Below, in pieces: positions 1 through 6,598 of a DNA stretch of 9,691 nucleotides (positions are counted from its first letter, which is position 1; each line of letters begins with the position of its first letter). The notes beneath the pieces were generated by a model, which worked only from the letters and a program-made list of their open reading frames with translations, was not told the origin of the DNA and did no database searches. A program made the translations under genes and the position numbers. The DNA is from an uncultured Clostridia bacterium (lineage in GTDB: Bacteria; Bacillota; Clostridia; Oscillospirales; Oscillospiraceae), in contig CAMVOG010000075.1 of assembly GCA_947169005.1 (NCBI GenBank), positions 1 to 9,691 on the forward strand, read 5' to 3'.

Positions 1-2142
1 GACGCCCACCATGATGGGAATGGCAAAGTTGCGGATGGAGGACACGCCCAGGAACACCAGCAGCAGGACGGGCATCAGCGTGGTAATGGTGGTGCCGATG
101 CTGCGGCGCATGGTCTGGCTGACGCTGCGCTCCACCACCTTGGCGAAGTTCTCCTGGCCGCCGGTCTTCTTATAGTTCTCGCGGATGCGGTCGAAGACCA
201 CGATGGTGGCGTTGATGGAGTAACCGATGATGGTGAGGGCCGCGGCAATGAAGTTCATGTTCATGGAGATGCGGAAGATCACGTAGATGCTCAGCATCAC
301 CAGCAGATCGTGCAGCAGGCAGATGATGGCCGCGATACCGGAGCGGAACTCGAAGCGGATGGAGATGTAAATGAGGATCAGCACGGCCGCCAGGATGGAG
401 GCCACGAAGGCCGCGCGGGTGATATCCTTACCCACGGAGGCGGAGACGTAGTCGCTGGAAAGCAGGGTCACGCCCTCGCCGTACTTGGCCTGCACCGCGT
501 TGAAGGCCTGCTCGCGCTGGGCGGCGCTGATCTCGGTCATCTTCACGGTGACGACGGTACCGCCGTTACCGGACTTGGTGACGGAGGAGGGACGGACGCC
601 GGTGGTCTCGGCCACGATGGCCGCCACGTCGTCAGAAAGCTCGCGGGTCACCTCGGTGCCCATTTCATACTCCATGGTCACGCCGCCGACAAAGTCCAGG
701 TCCAGGTTAAAGAGGCTGACGCCGAAGGGCAGCAGGATCACGCCCACAAGGCCCACGACGCAGAGGATGATGGAGATGAGGCCCGTGATCTTGAACTTGC
801 CCACCACGGGGATAATCTTGGGGCCGTTCTGCTTCTGCTCCTCCGTAAGAGGCTTGACGCCGTAGAGGGAGAGCTTGTTGGCCTTGAGCTCCACCAGGCA
901 CTTGAGAAGAAGACGGGGCACGATGAGCATGCAGAGCATGGAAAGAATGACGCCGATCAGAAGGGTCTTGGCAAAGCCGAGGATCGTGCCGGTGCCCTGC
1001 CAGAGCAGGACGACGGCGGCGATGATCGTCGTGATATTGGAGTCCACAATGGCGGCGAAGGCACGCTTGAAGCCCAGGTCCACGGCGGAGCGCAGGGTCT
1101 TGCCCGCCTGCAGCTCCTCACGGATGCGCTCGTAGATGACCACGTTGGCGTCCACGGCCATACCGATGGTGAGGATGATACCGGCGATGCCGGGCAGGGT
1201 CAGATTCACGCGGGCGATGGTCATCACCAGCAGGAAGAAGGCGCTGTAAAGGACCAGGGCGAAGTCCGCGATGACGCCGGGGAGACGGTAGACCAGGATC
1301 ATGTAGAGCATGACCAGCAGGATGCCGATGATGCCCGCCAGGATCGCGGTCTCCAGGGAGCGCTCACCGAGGGAGGCACCCACGGCCTGGAGCTTGGCCT
1401 CATGCAGTTCGAAGGGCAGACGGCCCGCGCTGATGATGGAGGCCAGATACTGGGCGTACTCGGCGGTGGCGTCGGAGCCCAGGGTGATGATGGGGGTGGC
1501 GGTGTCGATACCCGTCGTCGCATACTCGGAGCCGACGGCGGGGCTGCTGATGATATCGTCGTCCATGACGATGGAAACGTAGTTGTTGCCCGAATCGGAG
1601 AGACCGGCGGCAACGCGGGTGCCCTCCTTGAAGCGGGCGCGGCCGTCCTCATTGAGATTGAGCTGGACGAAGAACTGGGAAACGCCCGTGTCGTTCACGG
1701 GGCCGTAGGCCGCCGCGGCGGACTCGATCTGCTTGCCGTCCAGGATCACGTTGCCCTCATAGTCCCGGAACTCGATGACGGCGGTGGTGCCGAGCATCTG
1801 CACGGCCTCCTCCGGATCGTCCACATTGGGGATCTCCAGCACGATGCGGTTGGAGCCGGAGCGGTAGACGTTGGCTTCCGTGTAGCCCAGGGTGTTGAGA
1901 CGCTGGCGCAGCATGGTCACGGCCGTGTCCATGCCGGAGTTGAAATCGTCGGCGGACATGCCCTCGGGCATATCGGCCTCATAGGTGATCTCAGAGCCGC
2001 CCACCAGGTCAAGGCCCAGGGTGATGCCCTCCCGCAGGGGGAGGATCTCCATATTGCCGATGCTCAGGCCGTAAAACGCGACAAAGAGGAAGACGGCGAT
2101 CACGACCAGGAGCGCCGCTACGGTGATGACTGTTCTTTTCAT
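1..2142 (-). CDS. secDF: SecDF protein-export fusion, 3' end outside window
   Basis: Reading the minus strand from the ATG at 2142-2140 gives 714 codons with no stop before the window edge, so the C-terminus is missing. The product is SecD and SecF fused in one chain, the inner-membrane partner of SecYEG that uses the proton gradient to pull secreted proteins across. Visible in order: an N-terminal membrane helix (about residues 4-24); the SecD motif GLDLVGG (43-49); a short extracytoplasmic P1 region; the SecD transmembrane block with TIGMAVDANVVIYERIREE (Asp331 sits where the conserved proton-path Asp of SecD lies); a cytosolic linker; the SecF motif LDFVGGV near 482; and IGYSINATIVVFDRIREN around 639-655. 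GGAGG ends 11 bases before the start. The coiled-coil gene lies 44 bases upstream, so the two are probably co-transcribed. A long open frame on the opposite strand here is a GC-codon shadow. Very sure of identity. Confidence 0.96.
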   Translation of the reverse strand, partial: MKRTVITVAALLVVIAVFLFVAFYGLSIGNMEILPLREGITLGLDLVGGSEITYEADMPEGMSADDFNSGMDTAVTMLRQRLNTLGYTEANVYRSGSNRIVLEIPNVDDPEEAVQMLGTTAVIEFRDYEGNVILDGKQIESAAAAYGPVNDTGVSQFFVQLNLNEDGRARFKEGTRVAAGLSDSGNNYVSIVMDDDIISSPAVGSEYATTGIDTATPIITLGSDATAEYAQYLASIISAGRLPFELHEAKLQAVGASLGERSLETAILAGIIGILLVMLYMILVYRLPGVIADFALVLYSAFFLLVMTIARVNLTLPGIAGIILTIGMAVDANVVIYERIREELQAGKTLRSAVDLGFKRAFAAIVDSNITTIIAAVVLLWQGTGTILGFAKTLLIGVILSMLCMLIVPRLLLKCLVELKANKLSLYGVKPLTEEQKQNGPKIIPVVGKFKITGLISIILCVVGLVGVILLPFGVSLFNLDLDFVGGVTMEYEMGTEVTRELSDDVAAIVAETTGVRPSSVTKSGNGGTVVTVKMTEISAAQREQAFNAVQAKYGEGVTLLSSDYVSASVGKDITRAAFVASILAAVLILIYISIRFEFRSGIAAIICLLHDLLVMLSIYVIFRISMNMNFIAAALTIIGYSINATIVVFDRIRENYKKTGGQENFAKVVERSVSQTMRRSIGTTITTLMPVLLLVFLGVSSIRNFAIPIMVGV

Positions 2143-2186
2143 TTCTGCAAATGCCTCCGATTGGCTTATTTATTCTGACTCTGCGC

Positions 2187-2675
2187 TTAGAAGTGCTCCT
2201 CCTGCGCCTGCTGGTCCGCCTCAGCGGCCGCCTGGAACTTGGCGCGGGACTGCCGGATCTCCTCCAGAGCCTCCGCAATGGCACTTTCCGTGCGGCGCAT
2301 GGCGTCGTCCGCATACTCGTTGGCGGCCTTGCGCATGGCGGCAGAGCGGTTCTCCGCGGCGGTAAGTATCTCATTGCCCCGGGCCTTGGCGGCCTTGACG
2401 ATGGTCTGCTCCTCCATCAGGCGGCGGGCATGATCCTCCGCGGCGTGGCGCATATTCTCCGCTTCCTTCTTCGCGTTGGCGATGAATTCCGTGCGGGCCT
2501 TGATGAGCCGCTGGGACTCCGCGATCTCGGTAGGAAGCTGGTTTCTGATCTCGTCCAGCAGGTCGAGGGCCTTGTTCCGCTCGATCACGCACTTTTCCTT
2601 GCCCAGGGCGACGCCCCAGGCGTCGGAGATCATGGTATACAGCTCGTCCAGCAATTCTGTGATCCCATTTGCCAT
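2187..2675 (-). CDS. coaD-linked coiled-coil protein of unknown function
   Basis: This is a 162-residue soluble, Ala/Glu/Arg-rich protein, almost entirely predicted long helix. There is no signal peptide or membrane segment. I chose the ATG at 2675 (MANGITELLDEL) because GGAGAG stands 7 bases before it; an in-frame ATG at 2714 would add 13 residues but has no good ribosome site. From memory it resembles a clostridial family found beside coaD, often labelled 'ATPase' or 'V-type ATPase subunit H-like' only because of coiled-coil similarity. Shared landmarks are LDEIRNQLP (about 38-46), the KKEAENMRHAAE heptads and ANEYADD near 121. It has no nucleotide-binding motif, so the ATPase label is unsupported. 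It lies between coaD (137 bases upstream) and secDF (44 bases downstream). A scaffold or membrane-adjacent role is possible but unproven. Confidence 0.85.
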   Translation of the reverse strand: MANGITELLDELYTMISDAWGVALGKEKCVIERNKALDLLDEIRNQLPTEIAESQRLIKARTEFIANAKKEAENMRHAAEDHARRLMEEQTIVKAAKARGNEILTAAENRSAAMRKAANEYADDAMRRTESAIAEALEEIRQSRAKFQAAAEADQQAQEEHF

Positions 2676-2691
2676 TTTTATACTCTCCATT

Positions 2692-2785
2692 CTGCCGCTT
2701 ATCGCCGCGGGCAAGCGGGCTGCGGACCCTGCAGCGGCGGAAGGGTCCGTTCTTGCCTGGCGGCTGCCGCTTTCAGGGCAAGCGG
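2692..2785. repeat. two related hairpins around a third in the coaD downstream gap
   Basis: The 137-base gap between coaD and the coiled-coil gene holds two imperfect copies of a small inverted repeat. CTGCCGCTT followed by GGGCAAGCGG occurs at 2692-2718 (8-base insert between the arms) and again at 2764-2785 (3-base insert). Between them is CGGACCCT/AGGGTCCG (2723-2730 and 2742-2749, 11-base loop). None is followed by a T-run in the minus-strand reading direction, so they are not ordinary intrinsic terminators. They could be mRNA processing or stabilising structures, or a GC-rich repeat family. No promoter is evident in the gap. Confidence 0.5.
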
Positions 2786-2812
2786 CGGGCCGGATTCACA
2801 TAGTTTATCGGC

Positions 2813-3304
2813 TCAGGCCTGTCGGCTCTGAGCGACGCGCTCCTCGATGGCCACGATCAGCTCACGGGGCGCAAAGTCCGTCAGATCCGCGCCGAAGGCT
2901 GCCATTTCCTTTACGGCGCTGGAGCTGAGATACATGTACTTCTCGCTGGAGGCGAGGAAGAAGGTCTCCACGTCGGGGTTGATCTTCTTATTGATCAGGG
3001 CCATCTGACATTCCTTTTCATAGTCAGACAGGGCACGCAGGCCGCGGATGATGGCCCCCGCGTCCTTGAGCCGGGCGTATTCCGCCACGAGGCCCTCCCA
3101 ATGGTCCACCTCCACGTTGTCGAAACGGGCGGTCACCAGAGAGATCTGCTCCACGCGCTCCTCCACCGTGAAAAGGGGCTTTTTGGCGGAGTTGACCATC
3201 ACGCAGACGATCAGCTTATCGAAAACGCGGGAGGCCCGCTTGATGAGATTCAGATGCCCCAGGGTGATAGGGTCAAAGCTGCCGGGATAAATGGCGATCT
3301 TCAT
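2813..3304 (-). CDS. coaD: phosphopantetheine adenylyltransferase
   Basis: CoaD catalyses the fourth, rate-influencing step of coenzyme A synthesis: 4'-phosphopantetheine plus ATP gives dephospho-CoA and pyrophosphate, in the cytosol. The 163-residue length is normal. The nucleotidyltransferase signature is intact: YPGSFDPITLGH (residues 6-17) carries the TxGH motif with catalytic His17. IIRGLRALSDYE (86-97) holds the conserved Arg88 and Arg91 region, and YLSSSAVKE (125-133) is the C-terminal ATP-binding signature. The start is fixed by the MKIAIYPGSFDP N-terminus and by AAAGGA 6 bases before the ATG. That ribosome site lies within 13 bases of the rsmD stop, giving the usual rsmD-coaD operon. 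A second transcript may come from the promoter inside rsmD at 3430-3457. No defects seen. Confidence 0.97.
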   Translation of the reverse strand: MKIAIYPGSFDPITLGHLNLIKRASRVFDKLIVCVMVNSAKKPLFTVEERVEQISLVTARFDNVEVDHWEGLVAEYARLKDAGAIIRGLRALSDYEKECQMALINKKINPDVETFFLASSEKYMYLSSSAVKEMAAFGADLTDFAPRELIVAIEERVAQSRQA

Positions 3305-3317
3305 GGATAATCCTTTC

Positions 3318-3854
3318 TTACAGGCGGGTGTAAAGCGTCAGCTTCACCTTGCCGTAGCGGTAGCTTTTCAGCAGCGCGTAGGGAGCCTCCGGCTCCGGAA
3401 GCTGCTTCTCGGCGGAAGATTCGCATACAATTATACCACCTGTATGCAATTTGTCAAACGCAAACAGCTTTTTCAGCGCATTTTCCAGCAGTCCAGAGGC
3501 ATAGGGCGGGTCAAGGAACACCAGATCGAACTTTTCCGGGCCGGACAGATAGCTGATGGAGTCCCCCTGGACCACCTTGCCCCCCGTGAGACGGGTCCTC
3601 TCCAGGTTGGCCTTTACCAGCTTCACCGCCGCCTTGCTCTGGTCCACGAACACGGCGGAGGCCGCGCCCCGGCTGAGGGCCTCGATGCCAAGCTGGCCCG
3701 TGCCGGCAAACAGGTCCAGTACGCGCCGCCCCTCGATATCAAACTGGATGATGTTGAACAGGGCCTCCTTCACCACGTCCGTGGTGGGGCGGATATCCAT
3801 GCCCTCCGGCTCCAGCAGCTTCATGCCCCGGGCCGTTCCGGTAACGACTCTCAT
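3318..3854 (-). CDS. rsmD: 16S rRNA (guanine-966 N2)-methyltransferase
   Basis: RsmD methylates N2 of G966 in 16S rRNA, in the P-site region of the 30S subunit, using S-adenosylmethionine. The 178-residue chain starts MRVVTGTARG, followed by the family signature RPTTDVVKEALFNII (22-36). SAM-binding motif I is VLDLFAGTGQLGIEALSRGA (45-64). The catalytic motif LDPPY (114-118) is of the N2-guanine/N6-adenine methyltransferase type. The start ATG overlaps the stop of the displaced uvrC 3' frame as ATGA, with GGAG about 9 bases upstream, so it was built for translational coupling to uvrC. With the uvrC frame broken, coupling would be weakened unless ribosomes initiate independently. Codons around residues 130-145 double as a promoter for coaD. 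Confidence 0.96.
   Translation of the reverse strand: MRVVTGTARGMKLLEPEGMDIRPTTDVVKEALFNIIQFDIEGRRVLDLFAGTGQLGIEALSRGAASAVFVDQSKAAVKLVKANLERTRLTGGKVVQGDSISYLSGPEKFDLVFLDPPYASGLLENALKKLFAFDKLHTGGIIVCESSAEKQLPEPEAPYALLKSYRYGKVKLTLYTRL
3423..3457 (-). promoter_or_regulatory. consensus sigma-A promoter with palindrome inside rsmD
   Basis: On the minus strand TTGACA (3457-3452) is followed after 16 bases by TATAAT (3435-3430), both perfect hexamers. The bases TGG just before the -10 make an extended -10 (TGnTATAAT). A 7-bp inverted repeat, GCATACA at 3423-3429 and TGTATGC at 3441-3447, brackets the -10 box with arm centres 18 bp apart, as expected of an operator for a dimeric regulator. Transcription would start near 3423, leaving a leader of about 120 bases before coaD. 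The codons used here (TTG, ACA, ATA, GTA) are AT-rich against a GC-rich gene, which suggests the DNA is selected as a site as well as for protein. Promoter function is inferred from sequence alone. Confidence 0.75.
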
Positions 3855-4030
3855 GGTTCTTCTCCTTTGTGAAAATACGCATAGACCGCCCTGGCCGCGT
3901 TCTTCGGCACAACGGCAGCCAGGGCCGCCTCGTCCGCCTCACGGATGGCCTTTACGGTCTTGAATGCCTTCATCAGCTCCAGCCGCCGCTTCTCCCCCAC
4001 TCCGGGGATCTCCTCCAGCACGGAGCGGAT
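3851..4030 (-). pseudogene. uvrC: displaced 3' end of uvrC: tandem helix-hairpin-helix
   Basis: This 59-codon stretch, in a different frame from the main uvrC reading, encodes IRSVLEEIPGVGEKRRLELMKAF, then a second hairpin ending VVPKNAARAVYAYFHKG. It is the (HhH)2 DNA-binding tail of UvrC, which in E. coli is needed for stable binding to the bubble and for the 5' incision. It has no start codon of its own at the junction. Its TGA overlaps the rsmD ATG as ATGA, which supports it as the original uvrC end. Joined to the main part it gives about 597 residues. Against UvrC relatives the segment equivalent to YHRKLRSKR is absent between Ala-Ile-Thr and Ile-Arg-Ser-Val. This implies a loss of about 29 bases rather than a single-base slip. 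Confidence 0.88.
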
Positions 4031-5645
4031 AGGTAATGGCGAAGCGGTGGGTCTCCTCCTGAATGCGGCCAATAAGGGAAAATACCGCCGTGTTGCCGGA
4101 AATACCGATCTCCCGCCCGTCCGGGGCCGCCAGGGCCCGGGTGCGGTGCCGGTCATCCTTCACCATGCCGAATATGGGGACGGATATCCCCATGCTTTGG
4201 GCCGTCTCCACGGCCATGGCGGCGTGGACGCTGCCGCCGTCCACCAGCAGCAGGTCCGGCAGCGGGGAGAATTTCTCGTCCCCCTCCAGGTAACGGGTGA
4301 AGCGGCGGGTCAGTACCTCCTGCATGCTGTGGTAGTCGTCCTGCCCCTCCAGCGTCTTGATTTTGAAGCGGCGATAGGCCCGCTTCAGGGGCCGCGCATT
4401 TTCAAACACCACCATGGAGCCCACCATATCGGCCCCCTGGGTATTGGAAATATCGTAGGACTCCATGCGGAGGGGCGGCTTTTCCAGGCCCAGGGACCTT
4501 TGCAGCCATTCCAGGGTCTTGGCGACGCGCTCCTCCCGGTCCGTGGCCCGCTCGCATTCCTCCCGGGCGTTGATATTGGCGGTCTCCACCAGCTTGCGCT
4601 TCTCACCCCGCTGGGGTACAAAGAGCGTCGGCGCGGCAACGAAGGAGGCGGCCAGAAACCGCTCCAGCTCCTCTCGGTCCGGCAGCTCCATGGGAAGCAG
4701 GACGTTTTTCGGGCAAAGTCCGCGGATGGCGTAATACTGGCGGATGAGCTGGGAAAGGACCTCCGCGTCCTCCTCCATGGGCAGCTCCAGCAGCTCGTAA
4801 TCCTTGTCCAGCAGGGTGCCGCCGATGAAATGCAGCACCACGAAGCAGCTCTTGGCCGTGCCCCGGGCAAAGCCGATCACGTCCGTATCCGCCCGGGCGG
4901 CGTTCTGCACAAGCTGCTTGCGCTCCAGGCCCTGCACGGCCCGCAGCCGGTCCCGCAGCTCGGCGGCGTTCTCAAAGCGCAGGGCCTCCGCCTCCGCCTC
5001 CATCTGGTCGGACAGGCTCCGGCAGAGCTCCTCGGTCTTGCCGTCAAAGATCAGCATGGCCTCGTTGACCGTGGCGCGAAATGCCTCCGCGTCCGGCTCG
5101 CCCCGGCAGTAACCGGCGCAGAGCCCCATGTGATAGTTGAGGCAGGGGCGGCCCTTGCCGATCTCCGCCGGGAATTTGCGGCTGCAGGTGGGCAGCTTCA
5201 GCGCCTTGCATACGGCGTCGATGGCCTCATGCAGCGTCCCGCGCCCGCCGAAGGGGCCGAAGTAGCGGGCCCCGTCGTTCTGCACCCGCCCCACAACGGA
5301 GAAGGACGGGTACTCCTCCCGCACCGTGACCCGCAGGAAGGGATAGCCCTTGTCGTCCTTCAAAAGGATGTTGTACTTGGGCTTGTGGTGCTTGATGAGC
5401 TGGTTTTCCGTGACCAGGGCCTCAAACTCGGAGTTGACCATAATAACGTCAAAATGGTCGATATGGGAGACCATGGCGGCGGTCTTGACATTGTGGCCGT
5501 TCTCGCGGAAATAGCTGCTGACGCGGTTTTTCAGCAGCTTGGCCTTGCCCACGTAGATGACCTGGCCGGACTTATCCATCATGATGTAGACCCCGGGCAG
5601 CATGGGCAGGCCGTGGGCCTTTTCTCTGAGCTCCTCAAACGTCAT
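3939..5645 (-). CDS. uvrC: UvrC excinuclease subunit, C-terminus lost by frameshift
   Basis: UvrC makes both incisions in nucleotide excision repair with UvrB. Visible in the 568-residue reading: the GIY-YIG nuclease domain (LPGVYIMM ... VIYVGKAKLLKNRVSSYF, about 12-46) for the 3' cut; Cys154, Cys168, Cys176 and Cys180, at spacings matching the [4Fe-4S] ligands reported for E. coli UvrC; the UvrB-binding UVR helix pair (about 203-243); and the RNase H-like nuclease with SYDIS (Asp398), QDDYHS (Asp437), LLVDGG (Asp469) and ETHRF (His533) for the 5' cut. After Thr538, at about position 4031, the frame slips and 30 unrelated residues follow before a stop. The true continuation, the helix-hairpin-helix part, is in another frame (3851-4030). 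The start overlaps the radical SAM stop as ATGA. Identity is certain; whether the frameshift is biological or an assembly error cannot be told here. Confidence 0.93.
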   Translation of the reverse strand: MTFEELREKAHGLPMLPGVYIMMDKSGQVIYVGKAKLLKNRVSSYFRENGHNVKTAAMVSHIDHFDVIMVNSEFEALVTENQLIKHHKPKYNILLKDDKGYPFLRVTVREEYPSFSVVGRVQNDGARYFGPFGGRGTLHEAIDAVCKALKLPTCSRKFPAEIGKGRPCLNYHMGLCAGYCRGEPDAEAFRATVNEAMLIFDGKTEELCRSLSDQMEAEAEALRFENAAELRDRLRAVQGLERKQLVQNAARADTDVIGFARGTAKSCFVVLHFIGGTLLDKDYELLELPMEEDAEVLSQLIRQYYAIRGLCPKNVLLPMELPDREELERFLAASFVAAPTLFVPQRGEKRKLVETANINAREECERATDREERVAKTLEWLQRSLGLEKPPLRMESYDISNTQGADMVGSMVVFENARPLKRAYRRFKIKTLEGQDDYHSMQEVLTRRFTRYLEGDEKFSPLPDLLLVDGGSVHAAMAVETAQSMGISVPIFGMVKDDRHRTRALAAPDGREIGISGNTAVFSLIGRIQEETHRFAITYPLRAGGDPRSGGEAAAGADEGIQDRKGHP

Positions 5646-6556
5646 AGCGCATCCAACCCCGTCAGGTCAAAATCCGGGATATACTCCTCTCCGGCGGAAT
5701 CCGGGTCCTGGAAAAAGCCGTCCTCAATGGGGCTTTCCATGAGGTAGTCCCGTATAGCCTCATACTCCTCCTCCGTCAGCCGGCGGTCGATCTCCGGGAA
5801 TTCAGCCGCCCGGCCGCAGGGGGTATACTGGGCCATGAGGCTGAACAGGACCTCGCCGGGGGCAAAGGTCTCCCCTACCCAGTCGATCACCGCCCTGGCG
5901 TTGTCCAGCCTGCCGGGCAGGACCAGGTGGCGGATGACGACACCCCGCCGCAGCAGCCCGTCCTCCCCCATGACGTAGGGCCCCGTCTGCCGGAACATTT
6001 CCAAGATAGCGGCTTTCGCTTTTTCCGGATAGTCCCCCGCGCCGGAATAGCGCCGGGCCAGAGCGGGGTCCATATACTTCATGTCGGGCAGCCAGATCTG
6101 CACCTTGCCCTCAAGGGCGCGCAACGTCTCCACCCGCTCATAGCCGCCGCAGTTGTAAACCACGGGGACGGGCAGCGGCTCCTCCAGCACGGCGGCCACC
6201 GCGTGAGCAAAGTGGGTGGGATTTACCAGGTTGATATTATGTACGCCGGAGGCGGCAAGCCGCTCCAGCAGGACCCGAAGCTGCGGAAGGCTCAGCTCCT
6301 TTCCCCGCCCGCCGGTGCTGATGGCGTAATTCTGGCAGAAGACGCATTTCAGCGAGCAGCCGGAGAAAAAGACCGCACCGGAGCCGCGCTCCCCGCTGAT
6401 GCAGGGCTCCTCCCAAAAATGGGCGGCGGCCCGGGCCACCACGGGCAGCGCCCCCATGCCGCAAAGGCCCCTCTCTCCCCCGTCCCTGTTCGCCCCGCAG
6501 CCGCGGGGGCAGAGGGCACAGCGAGCGAGAGGCGCACAAAAATCATAATTACTCAT
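5642..6556 (-). CDS. PflX-type radical SAM protein (COG1313-like)
   Basis: This 304-residue enzyme has a Cys-rich N-terminus (Cys7, Cys13, Cys16, Cys20, Cys32) followed by the radical SAM motif GCSLKCVFCQNYAIS, with the CxxxCxxC ligands at Cys67, Cys71 and Cys74. Later stretches such as INLVNPTHF, VYNCGGYE, WLPDMKYMD and VIRHLVLPG are typical of the PflX family, often called 'putative pyruvate formate-lyase activating enzyme'. No glycyl-radical enzyme is nearby and its substrate is unknown, so I give no symbol. The start MSNYDFCAPLARC is chosen because the Cys-rich region follows at once. No ribosome site precedes it, and a promoter (6565-6593) places the likely transcript start almost at the ATG. 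Its TGA overlaps the uvrC ATG, so the two are translationally coupled. Confidence 0.9.
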   Translation of the reverse strand: MSNYDFCAPLARCALCPRGCGANRDGGERGLCGMGALPVVARAAAHFWEEPCISGERGSGAVFFSGCSLKCVFCQNYAISTGGRGKELSLPQLRVLLERLAASGVHNINLVNPTHFAHAVAAVLEEPLPVPVVYNCGGYERVETLRALEGKVQIWLPDMKYMDPALARRYSGAGDYPEKAKAAILEMFRQTGPYVMGEDGLLRRGVVIRHLVLPGRLDNARAVIDWVGETFAPGEVLFSLMAQYTPCGRAAEFPEIDRRLTEEEYEAIRDYLMESPIEDGFFQDPDSAGEEYIPDFDLTGLDAL

Positions 6557-6564
6557 AATGATTT

Positions 6565-6593
6565 ATTATATAGGAAAGACGCTTTAAAAGCAA
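6565..6593 (-). promoter_or_regulatory. promoter of the radical SAM-uvrC-rsmD operon
   Basis: On the minus strand TTGCTT (6593-6588, TTG conserved) is followed after 17 bases by a perfect TATAAT (6570-6565) in a clear AT-rich island between two GC-rich genes. Only 8 bases separate the -10 from the ATG at 6556. Transcription would therefore begin at or within a base or two of the start codon, giving a leaderless or nearly leaderless mRNA. This agrees with the lack of any Shine-Dalgarno sequence. Confidence 0.6.
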
Positions 6594-6598
6594 GCCAT

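Noticed and set aside
310..2178. A 622-codon plus-strand open frame covering secDF
   Set aside because: Its protein is a low-complexity run of Gly, His, Asp and Gln, and the opposite strand reads as clear SecDF with all family motifs. The frame is open only because of GC-rich codon positions.
4028..4034. Programmed ribosomal frameshift in uvrC
   Set aside because: There is no slippery heptamer at the junction (context ATTACCTATCCG), and the conserved YHRKLRSKR-like segment is physically absent. A deletion or assembly error explains it better.
3945..5747. A 600-codon plus-strand open frame covering uvrC
   Set aside because: It is antisense to a recognisable UvrC with all domains, has no matching ribosome site or family motif, and has shadow-like composition rich in Leu, Gly, Gln and His.
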